From positions 3,996-37,900 of the forward strand of contig DKCH01000012.1 of assembly GCA_002449135.1 (NCBI GenBank): a stretch of DNA of 33,905 nucleotides, in the 5' to 3' direction. Both the position numbers and the translations under genes were made by a program. The notes below the pieces were generated by a model. The model made no database searches and had not been told where the DNA came from. It saw nothing but the letters and a program-made list of their open reading frames with translations. The stretch's first letter is position 1. Every line of letters starts with the position of its first letter. The DNA is from Caryophanales bacterium UBA6879. Lineage in GTDB: Bacteria; Bacillota_I; Bacilli_A; RFN20; CAG-288. Shown here in pieces: positions 8,893-17,010 of this stretch.

Positions 8893-10272
8893 ATGGAAAA
8901 TTATATGACTGTAAGAGAATTATATGAAGCTTGCTTAACTCATAGCTTAAAAGATGGAGTAGATGTTGAAATTGATGGTTGGGTAAACAACAATCGTTTT
9001 ATGGGTAAAATAGGTTTTATTAGCTTTAATGATGGAACTTGTTTCAAAAATGCTCAATTGGTTTATTCTACTGATACTCCAAATTTTGAAGCCATTGAGA
9101 AATTGCGTTTGGGCTGTTCAATTCATATTACAGGCAATTTTCATTATACAGATAATGGAAAGCAGCCTTTTGAGGTCCATTTAAAAACTGTTGATTTAAT
9201 TGGTGGTGTTGATGAGTCTTATCCTCTTCAAAAGAAAAAGACATCATTTGAATTTTTAAGAACTATACCTCATTTAAGACCTAGAACCAATACTTTTAGA
9301 GCAGTTTTTCGTTTAAGAAGTGTTTTATCCATGGCTATTCATGAATTCTTTCAAGGTGAAGGTTTTGTTTATGTCCATACACCTATCTTAACATCTAATG
9401 ATTGTGAAGGTGCAGGACAAACTTTCCAAGTCGTTACTGATTTAAGACATCCTGAAGAATACTTTGGCAAAAAAGTTACTACCACAGTTTCTGGTCAATT
9501 ACATGTTGAGCCTTTTGCTATGGCTTTTAGAGATGTTTATACTTTTGGTCCTACATTTAGAGCTGAAAAATCAAACACTACACATCATGCTGCGGAGTTT
9601 TGGATGATTGAACCTGAAATTGCATTCGCAAATTTACAAGATGATATGGATTTGATTGAAGATTTCTTAAAATATATTACTAAATATGTAATTGCTAATT
9701 GTCCTGATGAAATTGATTTCTTTGATCAAAGAATTGAACCTGGTCTCAAGCAAAAACTTAAGAATTTTATTGAAAAAGATTTTGTTGAAGTAGATTATAC
9801 AAAAGCTATTGATATTTTATTAGAAGCTAAGAAAAATGGTCATAAGTTTGTAAATGATAATATTTTTTGGGGTTTAGATTTGGAATCTGAACATGAAAGA
9901 TATTTAACAGAACAAGTTTTTAAAGGACCTATATTCCTTACAAATTATCCTAAAGAAATTAAATCATTTTATATGAAACAAAACCCTGATGGAAAAACTG
10001 TAGCTGCTGTTGATTTATTAGTTCCTGAAATCGGTGAACTAGTTGGTGGTTCTGAAAGAGAAGCAGACTATGAAAAATTAGTTAAAAGAATGGAAGAATT
10101 AAAAATGAATATTCCTGCTTATCAGTGGTATTTAGATTTAAGAAGAAATGGTTCTTGTCCACATGCTGGTTTTGGTTTAGGTTTTGAAAGAATGTTACAA
10201 TACCTTACTGGTATGACTAACATTAGAGATGTTGAAGCTTATCCTCGTAGTTATAAGGAATGTGAATTCTAA
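8893..10272 (+). CDS. asnS: Asparaginyl-tRNA synthetase
   Basis: Charges tRNA-Asn in the cytoplasm. 459 residues. Residues 1-120 form the OB-fold anticodon-binding domain (VEIDGWVNNNRFMGKIGFIS). The class II catalytic core follows with motif 1 around FFQGEGFVYVHTPIL, motif 2 FRAEKSN...EFWMIEPE and motif 3 GFGLGFERMLQYLTG. The EFWMIEPE and SNTTHHAAEF segments distinguish AsnRS from AspRS. ATG 8893 is chosen because GAGG lies about 7 nt upstream; a second ATG at 8905 is possible. Presence of AsnRS implies direct charging rather than sole use of the amidotransferase route. Its stop overlaps the next start by one base. Confidence 0.97.
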   Translation: MENYMTVRELYEACLTHSLKDGVDVEIDGWVNNNRFMGKIGFISFNDGTCFKNAQLVYSTDTPNFEAIEKLRLGCSIHITGNFHYTDNGKQPFEVHLKTVDLIGGVDESYPLQKKKTSFEFLRTIPHLRPRTNTFRAVFRLRSVLSMAIHEFFQGEGFVYVHTPILTSNDCEGAGQTFQVVTDLRHPEEYFGKKVTTTVSGQLHVEPFAMAFRDVYTFGPTFRAEKSNTTHHAAEFWMIEPEIAFANLQDDMDLIEDFLKYITKYVIANCPDEIDFFDQRIEPGLKQKLKNFIEKDFVEVDYTKAIDILLEAKKNGHKFVNDNIFWGLDLESEHERYLTEQVFKGPIFLTNYPKEIKSFYMKQNPDGKTVAAVDLLVPEIGELVGGSEREADYEKLVKRMEELKMNIPAYQWYLDLRRNGSCPHAGFGLGFERMLQYLTGMTNIRDVEAYPRSYKECEF

Positions 10273-10577
10273 TGTTTAGAGATAAGAAAAAAGATCTTAC
10301 TCAGGAATTAAATTCAAGTCCTTTTAATAATTTTCAACAAAAAGTTGATTCTTCTTTTAATAATAGTGTTCAATATAATTCTTCTAATATAAATAATGAT
10401 GGAGCCAATTATAAGCAAGATACTATTAAAGAAAAAAAAGTTGAAAAATACCTTTCTAAAGAAGAAAAAGCTGAAATTTTAAATAAACGTCTAGCTTTAA
10501 TTTATAGACTTATTTTAATTTTAATTGTGTTGTTATTAATTATTTATTTAATTTTTCTTATAATTAGATTGTTTTAA
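10272..10577 (+). CDS. Small tail-anchored-like membrane protein
   Basis: 101 residues, not recognised. The first 70 residues are polar, rich in Asn, Ser, Lys and Gln, and the rest is one strongly hydrophobic helix (about residues 77-100, LILILIVLLLIIYLIFLII) ending at the C-terminus, as in tail-anchored proteins. It overlaps asnS by one base and precedes parA by one base, so it is translated in the same operon. A role with ParA at the membrane is possible from position alone, but nothing in the sequence shows it. Confidence 0.7.
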   Translation: MFRDKKKDLTQELNSSPFNNFQQKVDSSFNNSVQYNSSNINNDGANYKQDTIKEKKVEKYLSKEEKAEILNKRLALIYRLILILIVLLLIIYLIFLIIRLF

Positions 10578-10578
10578 A

Positions 10579-11355
10579 ATGTCAAAAGTTATTGCTATTG
10601 CTAACCAAAAAGGTGGGGTTGGAAAAACAACCACCGCAATCAATTTAGCCACCTGTTTAGGTCAAATTTATAATAAAAAAATTTTAATAGTTGACTTAGA
10701 TCCACAAGGGAATTGCTCTAAAGGTATTGGTATTGATTCCTCTGTTTTAAAAAACACTGTTTATTCTTTTATATCAACAGATTTACCATTTGAAAAAGTT
10801 GTAAGAAAAACAAATGTTAAAAATGTAAAATTATTACCCGCTAATTTGGATTTAGCTGGAGTAGAATCAAAAATTCTTTCAAGTGGGAAGTCTACAGATT
10901 TTTCATTATTAAAAAGAAAATTAGATTTAATTAAAGATAGATTTGATTTTGTTTTAATAGATTGCCCGCCATCTTTATCTTTTCTTTCATTGAATGCTTT
11001 AACTGCTTCTGATCTAGTTTTAATACCAGTTCAGTGTGAATATTTTGCTTTAGAAGCAGTAGCACAAATTCTATCTGCTATTAATAATATTAGAATGTCT
11101 ACAAATAATAAGCTTGATATTCTTGGTTTTTTATTAACAATGTATGATCAACGTTCAAAATTGGCCACTGAAGTTGCATCTGAAGTTATTTCGACTTTTA
11201 AAGAAAAAACATTTAAAACAATAATTCCCAGAAATATAACAATAGCAGAATCACAAGCTTTAGGGCAACCGATTAATATTTATAAACCTCAAGCTAAAGG
11301 TGCATTAGCATATAAGACTCTTGCAAAGGAAGTAATTAACTATGAAGGCAAATAA
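10579..11355 (+). CDS. parA: ParA/Soj chromosome partitioning ATPase
   Basis: 258-residue deviant Walker ATPase that binds DNA nonspecifically in its ATP state and drives origin segregation with ParB. Residues 11-18 are KGGVGKTT (deviant Walker A with the signature lysine); LIVDLDPQGNCSKG is the switch I / A-prime region; FVLIDCPPSLS is Walker B; LIPVQCEYFALEA and TIIPRNITIAESQA are typical of Soj. No clear Shine-Dalgarno; it starts one base after the previous stop. Overlaps the parB-like gene by 14 bp. Confidence 0.95.
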   Translation: MSKVIAIANQKGGVGKTTTAINLATCLGQIYNKKILIVDLDPQGNCSKGIGIDSSVLKNTVYSFISTDLPFEKVVRKTNVKNVKLLPANLDLAGVESKILSSGKSTDFSLLKRKLDLIKDRFDFVLIDCPPSLSFLSLNALTASDLVLIPVQCEYFALEAVAQILSAINNIRMSTNNKLDILGFLLTMYDQRSKLATEVASEVISTFKEKTFKTIIPRNITIAESQALGQPINIYKPQAKGALAYKTLAKEVINYEGK

Positions 11356-12160
11356 GACTCAATTTATTCAAAAAGATTTGCTTAAAAAATTAGTGGGTCG
11401 CTATAAAAAAAATTCAATAGTTTCTGAAATTGAAGCTAACTTGAATAATCCCACATTTGATGTAGAAGTAAAAAAATTAAGCTTATTTCCTCTTCTTTCT
11501 AAAGATAATTATTTAGTAAGTTCACTAAAAATATTAGAAAATTCTATTGGTAAAGAAGGTATAGATTTACCTGTATATATCTATGAATTTAATAATAATT
11601 TAACTGTTATTAATGGTGTTAAAAGATTTTTAATTGCTAAAAAGAATGGTTTAGAAAAAATACGCTGTACATTAGTTAAAGCAAGTGTTGATAAAGTCAT
11701 AGTATATATATTAAATAATATGATTTCAAACAATGATAATTTATTAGTTCAAGGCTATGCTTTTAAGGTTTTAATTGACGAATTTAAAATGAGCGAAGAA
11801 AATATACAAAATTTAACTAATTTACCTAAAGGTCGAATAACCTGTGCCATTAAATTATTATCGCTATCTGAAGACGTTAAAAAATTATTATTACAAGATA
11901 AATTAAATCCTAAAAAAGCAAAATTATTAGTAAATTTTAAATCCTCTGAGGTATATTCTCTAGCTAAGAAAATTATTCCATTATCTTATAAAGAAGCTGA
12001 AATATATTTACGTAAAATAAAAAGTTCATTAAAAGAAAATGGCGAAATCAATGATTCTAAGTTTTCCTATTGTATAAAAGATGCTGAAATAAATATTCAT
12101 GTAAATGATGAGAAATTAAAAGAAAAAATTATTAAATATTTAAAGGAGATTTCATGTTAG
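11342..12160 (+). CDS. parB: Divergent ParB/Spo0J-like protein
   Basis: 272 residues. Position after parA and overall layout point to ParB: an N-terminal region with LPVYIYEFNNNLTVINGVKRF, which corresponds to the ParB strand plus the G-E-R-R nucleotide motif, a central helix-turn-helix (MSEENIQNLTNLPKGRITCAIKLL), then a C-terminal dimer segment. The conserved CTP-binding motifs are degraded: GERRxRA becomes GVKRFLIA, and the usual ENxQR before the HTH reads NNDNLLVQGYAFK. So it may bind CTP poorly or not at all. No consensus parS site (TGTTTCACGTGAAACA) was spotted in the window. SD-free start overlapping parA suggests translational coupling. Confidence is high for the family, low for normal function. 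Confidence 0.8.
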   Translation: MKANKTQFIQKDLLKKLVGRYKKNSIVSEIEANLNNPTFDVEVKKLSLFPLLSKDNYLVSSLKILENSIGKEGIDLPVYIYEFNNNLTVINGVKRFLIAKKNGLEKIRCTLVKASVDKVIVYILNNMISNNDNLLVQGYAFKVLIDEFKMSEENIQNLTNLPKGRITCAIKLLSLSEDVKKLLLQDKLNPKKAKLLVNFKSSEVYSLAKKIIPLSYKEAEIYLRKIKSSLKENGEINDSKFSYCIKDAEINIHVNDEKLKEKIIKYLKEISC

Positions 12161-12909
12161 TTCGATTACAAAAAATCATTGCTGATCGTGGATTTTGTTC
12201 TAGAAGAAAAGCCGAAGAGCTTATTTTAGATAATAAAGTTTATGTTGATAATCAGCTTGTTAATACCTTAGGCAATAAGTATGAAGAAGATCAAGTTGTT
12301 ATAAAAATAGGTGACAAAGTTTTAAAACCTTTAACAGCAAAGAAATTTTATTATTTACTTTTAAATAAACCTATTGGTTATATAACTACTTTATCTGATG
12401 ATCGAGAAAGAAAAACTGTTAAGGATTTAATACCAAGTAAATATGGACGTTTATTTCCAGTTGGAAGGTTAGACATTAATACCTCAGGTGCCTTGATTAT
12501 GACTAATGATGGTGATTTTGCTAATTTAGTTACTCATCCTTCATCCTCGTTAGGAAAAGTTTATCAAGTTACTGTGAAAGGTATTCTTACTTCTTTGGAT
12601 GTAAAAAAATTAGAAAATGGGATAATGCTAGAAGATGGTCTTACATGTCCAAGTAAAGTTAATGTTCTTTTTACTTCAACGGATGAATCTATTTTTAATA
12701 TTGAAATTCACGAAGGAAGAAATAGACAAGTTAGGAGAATGTGCGAAGCTATTTATAAAGATGTAAAATATTTAAAAAGAATTAAAATTGGCCCAATTAA
12801 TTTAGGAGATTTACCAAAAGGTGAATTTAGGGAAATTGATTTAAAAACTATTGATACTATAAAGAAACAATGTCTTTACAATAAAAATCACAATACATAT
12901 AAAAAGTAA
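12154..12909 (+). CDS. rluB: 23S rRNA pseudouridine synthase, RsuA/RluB family
   Basis: 251 residues. The N-terminal S4 RNA-binding domain (LQKIIADRGFCSRRKAEELI) is followed by the catalytic domain, with LNKPIGYITT, then GRLDINTSG holding the catalytic aspartate, and HEGRNRQVRRMCE near the end. RluB modifies U2605 of 23S rRNA in E. coli; RluE/RluF/RsuA share the fold, so the exact site is inferred. ATG 12154 has an AAGGAG Shine-Dalgarno at 12144-12149 and overlaps the end of the parB-like gene by 7 bp. Confidence 0.92.
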   Translation: MLVRLQKIIADRGFCSRRKAEELILDNKVYVDNQLVNTLGNKYEEDQVVIKIGDKVLKPLTAKKFYYLLLNKPIGYITTLSDDRERKTVKDLIPSKYGRLFPVGRLDINTSGALIMTNDGDFANLVTHPSSSLGKVYQVTVKGILTSLDVKKLENGIMLEDGLTCPSKVNVLFTSTDESIFNIEIHEGRNRQVRRMCEAIYKDVKYLKRIKIGPINLGDLPKGEFREIDLKTIDTIKKQCLYNKNHNTYKK

Positions 12910-12918
12910 GCATTATAT

Positions 12919-12948
12919 TTGCTTACAAAATTACATGTATGTTAATAT
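12919..12948 (+). promoter_or_regulatory. Promoter of the FMN riboswitch / ribU transcript
   Basis: TTGCTT (12919-12924), 18-bp spacer, TAATAT (12943-12948). Transcription would start near 12954-12955, exactly at the 5' edge of the aptamer. Confidence 0.55.
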
Positions 12949-12954
12949 TTAAAA

Positions 12955-13059
12955 GCTTCAGGGTTGGGTGAAATTCCCTCTCGGCGGTTATACTCCGCAA
13001 AGATTATTCTCGAAGTGGTGAAATTCCACTAGCGACAGTAAAGGCTGGATGAAAGAAGT
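12955..13059 (+). ncRNA. FMN riboswitch (RFN element)
   Basis: The conserved RFN core is clear: CAGGGTTGGGTGAAATTCCC, TCGGCGGTTATACTCCGC, GTGGTGAAATTCCAC, AGCGACAGTAAAGGCTGGAT and a closing GAAG. Outer helix P1 is formed by GCTTC (12955-12959) and GAAGT (13055-13059). It senses flavin mononucleotide and turns down the downstream riboflavin importer. The riboswitch is followed at once by the ribU expression platform. Confidence 0.96.
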
Positions 13060-13071
13060 ATTTTTCTTATT

Positions 13072-13097
13072 CCTTCCTGAAGTAGGGAGGTTTTTTT
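13072..13097 (+). terminator. Riboswitch expression platform: hairpin overlapping the ribU SD
   Basis: Stem CCTTCC (13072-13077) / GGGAGG (13085-13090), 7-nt loop, then seven T. The 3' arm is also the Shine-Dalgarno of ribU, whose ATG follows the T run directly. One hairpin can therefore stop transcription and hide the ribosome site. Confidence 0.85.
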
Positions 13098-13784
13098 ATG
13101 AGAAGGAATTCAAATATTTTGATTGTAAGGATGGTAACAGTAGCATTGCTTTCTGCTTTAGGTATTGTAATGATGCTATTTGTTAAATTTCCGTATCCTT
13201 TTGCCCCATGGATTGAAATTGAGTTTTCTGATATTACAATCTTAATTGGTTACGCTTTGACAAATTTTGTGGGCGCTTTGGCTATTGCCATTATTAAAAC
13301 TCTTATTTCGCTTTTTGTTCAACCAGTTGGGATTTATTATATTGGACAATTAGCGGCATTTTTGTCTTCTTTTACATATTTATTTTGTTTATTTTTATCA
13401 GTTAAGGTTTTTAAATGGTTTAAAAAGGGAATTAAATTTAGAATTTTAGCTTATTGTTTTATTGTTTTAGTTAATTCACTTTTTATGACTTTGCTTAATT
13501 ATTTATTTATTACACCAACTTATTTAACTGGTGAATATACCACTTGCTTTAATGCTGCCGCTGTTGAATTAGTAGAGAAAAGCTTAGGTAAATTTGGAAC
13601 TAATTATTTTACAATGATTTTTGCTTTATATTTACCTTTTAATATTTTAAAAGCATTTTTAAATTGTTTGGTTTATGAAATTGTATTTAATACTTTATTC
13701 TTTGTTTTACTAAAAGAAAATCCAACATTTAATAAATATTTTTCTAAATCAAAAAAGGAAGAAAATAATAAAGTTTCACAATAG
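13098..13784 (+). CDS. ribU: Riboflavin ECF transporter substrate-binding subunit RibU
   Basis: 228-residue integral membrane S-component of an energy-coupling-factor importer; it captures riboflavin and is powered by the shared EcfA/A'/T module, which is not in this window. Six hydrophobic segments are visible, beginning MVTVALLSALGIVMML; the loop KFPYPFAPWIEIEFSDI and NYLFITPTYLTGEY are typical of RibU. Start ATG 13098 sits behind SD GGGAGG (13085-13090). The gene is the only one behind the FMN riboswitch, which supports the substrate assignment strongly. Confidence 0.95.
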   Translation: MRRNSNILIVRMVTVALLSALGIVMMLFVKFPYPFAPWIEIEFSDITILIGYALTNFVGALAIAIIKTLISLFVQPVGIYYIGQLAAFLSSFTYLFCLFLSVKVFKWFKKGIKFRILAYCFIVLVNSLFMTLLNYLFITPTYLTGEYTTCFNAAAVELVEKSLGKFGTNYFTMIFALYLPFNILKAFLNCLVYEIVFNTLFFVLLKENPTFNKYFSKSKKEENNKVSQ

Positions 13785-13844
13785 TAATATTTTATAAAAC
13801 AATTAATAATAGATTTTTTATTAAAATACTTATTTGCTATAGTA

Positions 13845-13853
13845 TGCTAAAAT
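13845..13853 (+). promoter_or_regulatory. Possible extended -10 promoter for tRNA-Leu/degV
   Basis: TG-n-TAAAAT (TAAAAT at 13848-13853) is 8 bp before the tRNA. An overlapping TATAGT at 13838-13843 is an alternative. No clear -35 is seen. Confidence 0.4.
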
Positions 13854-13861
13854 TATGGTAT

Positions 13862-13946
13862 GGAGTTATGGCGGAATTGGTAGACGCACAAGTCTCAGAA
13901 GCTTGTAGGTAACTCTATGTGGGTTCAAATCCCACTAGCTCCACCA
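13862..13946 (+). tRNA. tRNA-Leu (anticodon CAG)
   Basis: Acceptor GGAGTTA (13862-13868) pairs with TAGCTCC (13936-13942), with A73 and an encoded CCA (13944-13946). Anticodon stem CAAGT/GCTTG encloses CTCAGAA, giving anticodon CAG. The long variable arm places it with class II tRNAs. The degV gene begins 18 bp after the CCA. Confidence 0.95.
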
Positions 13947-13964
13947 AATTTTAGGAGGAAAATT

Positions 13965-14861
13965 ATGGCTAATTACATTTTGAGTTGTTGCTCAACTGTT
14001 GATTTAACTAAGGAACATATAGAGAAAAGAGATATTAAATATATTTGTTTTCATTATTTTATTGATGGTAAAGAATATAAAGATGATTTTGGGACAACTA
14101 TTCCATTGAAAAACTTTTATCATATGATGGAACAAGGTGCTATTACTAAAACAAGTCAAATAAATATTGAAGAATTTTGTAATTATTTTGAACCTTTTTT
14201 AAAAGCAGGGAAAGATATACTCCATTTGACCTTATCAAGTGGGATTTCTGGAGTTATTAATTCTGCAAATTCTGCTAAAGAAATTCTTCAAGAAAAATAT
14301 CCTGATAGAAAAATTTATATTGTTGATTCCTTAGCTGCCTCTTCTGGTTATGGTCTTTTAATGGATAATTTAGCTGATTTAAGAGATCAAGGAAAGTCTA
14401 TTGATGAAGTTAGAGATTATGCTTTAGCCCATAGACTTAATATTAATCATTGGTTTTTTTCTACTGATTTAAAATATTTTGTACGTGGTGGAAGAATTTC
14501 TAAAACATCTGGATTCTTAGGTAATATGCTTCATATTTGCCCTTTACTTAATGTTGATTTTAAAGGCCGTTTAATTCCAAGAGAAAAAATTAGAACTAAA
14601 AAAAGAGTTATTATGCGTATTGTTGATAAAATGGTTGAAAATGCTGATAATGGATTAAATTACAATGGAAAAGTTTATATATCTAATTCAGCCTGCCATG
14701 AAGATGCTAAAGCTGTTTCTGATTTAATTGAAGAAAAATTCCCACAATTAAAAGGAAAAATTGAAATTAATGATATTGGGACAACAATTGGTTCTCATAC
14801 TGGTCCAGGAACTGTTGCTTTATTCTTTACGGGTAAGGCTAGACCAGTAGAAAATGATTAA
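13965..14861 (+). CDS. DegV family fatty-acid-binding protein (FakB-like)
   Basis: 298 residues. DegV/FakB proteins hold a fatty acid for phosphorylation by FakA. Visible family features are the N-terminal SCCSTVDLT strand-turn, the DFGTTIPLKNFYHMM segment, TSQINIEEF, LTLSSGISGVINSA with the lipid-headgroup serine region, and GTTIGSHTGPGTVALFF near the C-terminus. An upstream in-frame start at 13917 lies inside tRNA-Leu and is rejected; ATG 13965 has GGAGG about 9 nt upstream. Only 18 bp separate it from the tRNA, so the mRNA 5' end is probably made by tRNA 3' processing. Its stop overlaps the stop of the convergent gene by two bases. Confidence 0.93.
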   Translation: MANYILSCCSTVDLTKEHIEKRDIKYICFHYFIDGKEYKDDFGTTIPLKNFYHMMEQGAITKTSQINIEEFCNYFEPFLKAGKDILHLTLSSGISGVINSANSAKEILQEKYPDRKIYIVDSLAASSGYGLLMDNLADLRDQGKSIDEVRDYALAHRLNINHWFFSTDLKYFVRGGRISKTSGFLGNMLHICPLLNVDFKGRLIPREKIRTKKRVIMRIVDKMVENADNGLNYNGKVYISNSACHEDAKAVSDLIEEKFPQLKGKIEINDIGTTIGSHTGPGTVALFFTGKARPVEND

Positions 14862-16612
14862 AAAATATTTTTAAAAAGATTTTTTATAAAGGTAATAATA
14901 CTTTCGAGAAATTTCTGGAAGGCATTTGAATTTTTTTGACTCTTTTTAATAACATCTATTTTTAAATTTACATATTCTTTATTATTAGTTTCACTTGTTG
15001 CTTCTAAAGTAGTTTCATAAAATCCTACTTTATTTGTGTCATTGAAGTTTCCATTAACAAATTTTGCATCTATATAATTTTGTTTTTTTAGTAATCCTTG
15101 ATTTATTAATGTGGTCAATAATTTTTTAGGATCTATTTTTTCACCTTGAAATGTTGTGATTTTCGTTTCATTTATATAAAAAATTGGACCCTCAGTATCT
15201 GTAACATGCATCTTTAAAATATGTGTTGCACGATTTTTGGCTTTATCTTCTGCGAAAATTGTTATTGAATAATCTCCTACAATATGACTATTAGATGTGT
15301 AATTATCATCTTCAAAATCTGGGATTATATTTCCATCAATTTGATCAGTAGCTTTAAACATATTTAAAATCTCTTCTTTGGTTAATTGATTACTAACATT
15401 TACATTTAAGCTACTTGGACCTATTATTTCTGGTTTAATATTATCTACAAAATTAAATGAGGTTGCTAATCTTGTTTCATTATTAGAAGTATCTTTAGCA
15501 ACAATCGTGATATTGTGAGTTTGAATTAGATTTACTGTATTACTAAAATCGTATCCTTCTATTTCAATATCAAGATTATTTGTATAATTATCTTCGAATA
15601 TAAATTTTTCTAATAATTTTTCTTTAGTGAGAGTTTCTTTATATGAAAATTCAATAATGTTATCTTTTTTATTTATTGTTGGTGGTTCAACATCTTTAAT
15701 TGTGATATTAAAAGTTAATCTTGAAACATTATTATAAGAATCTATTGAACGACAAATTAGTTTTAGTGGTTTATCCAAAGTTCTTTGATTAGAAGTAAAT
15801 TCATCATATTCTATTTCTACATTTTTCCAAGCCAAATCATCTAGATCATAAGCCTTAACTGTGTTTAAAAAATCTATGCTTGAAACTTGTTGTTCTTTTT
15901 TATATGGTAAAGTAACATCAATAGAATCTCCATTATTATAAGGACCCACATCATCATTAATTAATAAACCACTTGGTGCATGCATGTATGGAATATATCC
16001 TTTATAATCATCAATTGTCCCTTTATATAGCATAGGATGAGTCAAGTCACCAGCAAGATTTTCAGTGTTAAAAATTATTTCAAGTTTTGTTGTTCTCATG
16101 TGATAATTTTTATTAGAAAATATTTGAAATTGTACGAATGCTGTTCTTGTTTTTTCATCCATTTTTGTTTTGAAATATTGTTCGTTTATATTAAAAAACT
16201 CTTTTGGCGTTAATTCTTGTTCAGAATGATGTAAATAAATATGTACAAGATCATGCATAGCCTGTGAAGTGAAAAAGCCAATGTTAAATGTTGCAGTTTC
16301 TATTTTAGAAGTTTGCTGCATTAATTTGTCCCAATCCTTAAATTTGAAAACAAAAGTATATATATCATTTTCATATAAATTTAATGCTTTGTTACTTTTT
16401 AATCGTAATGATCCTTTCTTCATTTCAAAAGATTCTGCATTAAAGAAATTTCCTTCGTCTAAAATAGGCATAGTTCCACCATCTTCAAATCGATGATAAT
16501 AAGGATCATTACGCGGGTTTAAATAGTCTTTTTTGTTTGCAAAAGATGTTAAAAGAGGAAAAATTAATGTTAATAATAAACATTTATTTAACTTTTTATT
16601 GATGATTTTCAT
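14858..16612 (-). CDS. Secreted protein with Ig-like (DUF5011-type) repeats
   Basis: 584 residues with an N-terminal signal peptide (MKIINKKLNKCLLLTLIF, likely cut after TSFA; no lipobox cysteine). Residues about 30-290 form a domain I do not recognise. From about 310 there are three tandem modules of about 75-85 residues opening with DVEPPTI, DNIKPEI and DTEGPIF and containing phrases such as ITIVAKDTSNNET and ITIFAEDKAKNRA, the pattern of bacterial Ig-like DUF5011/HYR repeats in surface proteins. The last 20 residues are a hydrophobic amphipathic helix (ITFIKNLFKNIF) without an LPXTG motif. It is probably surface-attached and may bind host or matrix; this is inference. A GAAAGG site precedes the ATG. 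It converges on degV with overlapping stops. Confidence 0.8.
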   Translation of the reverse strand: MKIINKKLNKCLLLTLIFPLLTSFANKKDYLNPRNDPYYHRFEDGGTMPILDEGNFFNAESFEMKKGSLRLKSNKALNLYENDIYTFVFKFKDWDKLMQQTSKIETATFNIGFFTSQAMHDLVHIYLHHSEQELTPKEFFNINEQYFKTKMDEKTRTAFVQFQIFSNKNYHMRTTKLEIIFNTENLAGDLTHPMLYKGTIDDYKGYIPYMHAPSGLLINDDVGPYNNGDSIDVTLPYKKEQQVSSIDFLNTVKAYDLDDLAWKNVEIEYDEFTSNQRTLDKPLKLICRSIDSYNNVSRLTFNITIKDVEPPTINKKDNIIEFSYKETLTKEKLLEKFIFEDNYTNNLDIEIEGYDFSNTVNLIQTHNITIVAKDTSNNETRLATSFNFVDNIKPEIIGPSSLNVNVSNQLTKEEILNMFKATDQIDGNIIPDFEDDNYTSNSHIVGDYSITIFAEDKAKNRATHILKMHVTDTEGPIFYINETKITTFQGEKIDPKKLLTTLINQGLLKKQNYIDAKFVNGNFNDTNKVGFYETTLEATSETNNKEYVNLKIDVIKKSQKNSNAFQKFLESIITFIKNLFKNIF

Positions 16613-16673
16613 TTTATATTAATCCTTTCAATAATAAAATGGTTTAGTTAAAGTAAATTTTTATAAAATGTTT

Positions 16674-16679
16674 TATAAT
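16674..16679 (+). promoter_or_regulatory. -10 box for the tRNA-Arg pair
   Basis: TATAAT lies 10 bp before the first tRNA-Arg. A matching -35 at ideal spacing is not visible. The 76-bp gap also has to hold the promoter of the divergent secreted protein gene. Confidence 0.45.
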
Positions 16680-16688
16680 AAAAAAGAT

Positions 16689-16765
16689 GTTGCTATAGCT
16701 CAGCTGGATAGAGCGACCGCCTCCTAAGCGGTAGGCCGGAGGTTCAAATCCTCTTAGCAACGCCA
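16689..16765 (+). tRNA. tRNA-Arg (anticodon CCT)
   Basis: GTTGCTA (16689-16695) pairs with TAGCAAC (16755-16761); discriminator G, encoded CCA. Stem ACCGC/GCGGT encloses CTCCTAA, anticodon CCT, reading AGG. The next tRNA starts two bases later. Confidence 0.95.
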
Positions 16766-16767
16766 TT

Positions 16768-16844
16768 GTGCCTATATCTTAATTGGATCAAAGAATAGCC
16801 CTCCGAAGGCTAAGATAGGGGTTCAACTCCCCTTAGGCATACCA
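16768..16844 (+). tRNA. tRNA-Arg (anticodon CCG)
   Basis: GTGCCTA (16768-16774) pairs with TAGGCAT (16834-16840) with a G-T end pair; A73 and encoded CCA. D stem TCTT/AAGA, anticodon stem TAGCC/GGCTA around CTCCGAA, anticodon CCG, and T stem AGGGG/CCCCT with TTCAACT loop are all canonical. It reads the rare codon CGG and is the last backbone gene before the island. Confidence 0.93.
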
Positions 16845-16858
16845 TAATAGTAGAATAG

Positions 16859-16887
16859 GTCTGATACAATGTTATCAGGCTTTTTTA
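16859..16887 (+). terminator. Terminator after the tRNA-Arg pair
   Basis: 8-bp stem GTCTGATA (16859-16866) / TATCAGGC (16873-16880), 6-nt loop, then TTTTTT. The 315 bp from here to the HTH gene otherwise hold the repeat array and a promoter. Confidence 0.88.
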
Positions 16888-17010
16888 TTGCATAAATAGC
16901 AGAATTTACGTTTAAAATGCAATATTTTGCTTTAAAAATAGAATTTTGTTAGTTTTACAAGCTGTTAGTAGGCTTCATTTAGAGGTTCTATTGACAGCTT
17001 TTTATTTTGA

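Noticed and set aside
10579..12160. parS site near parAB
   Set aside because: No match to the consensus palindrome was seen by eye in the window.
13917..13964. Upstream start for the degV gene
   Set aside because: It would begin inside tRNA-Leu; ATG 13965 has a proper Shine-Dalgarno.
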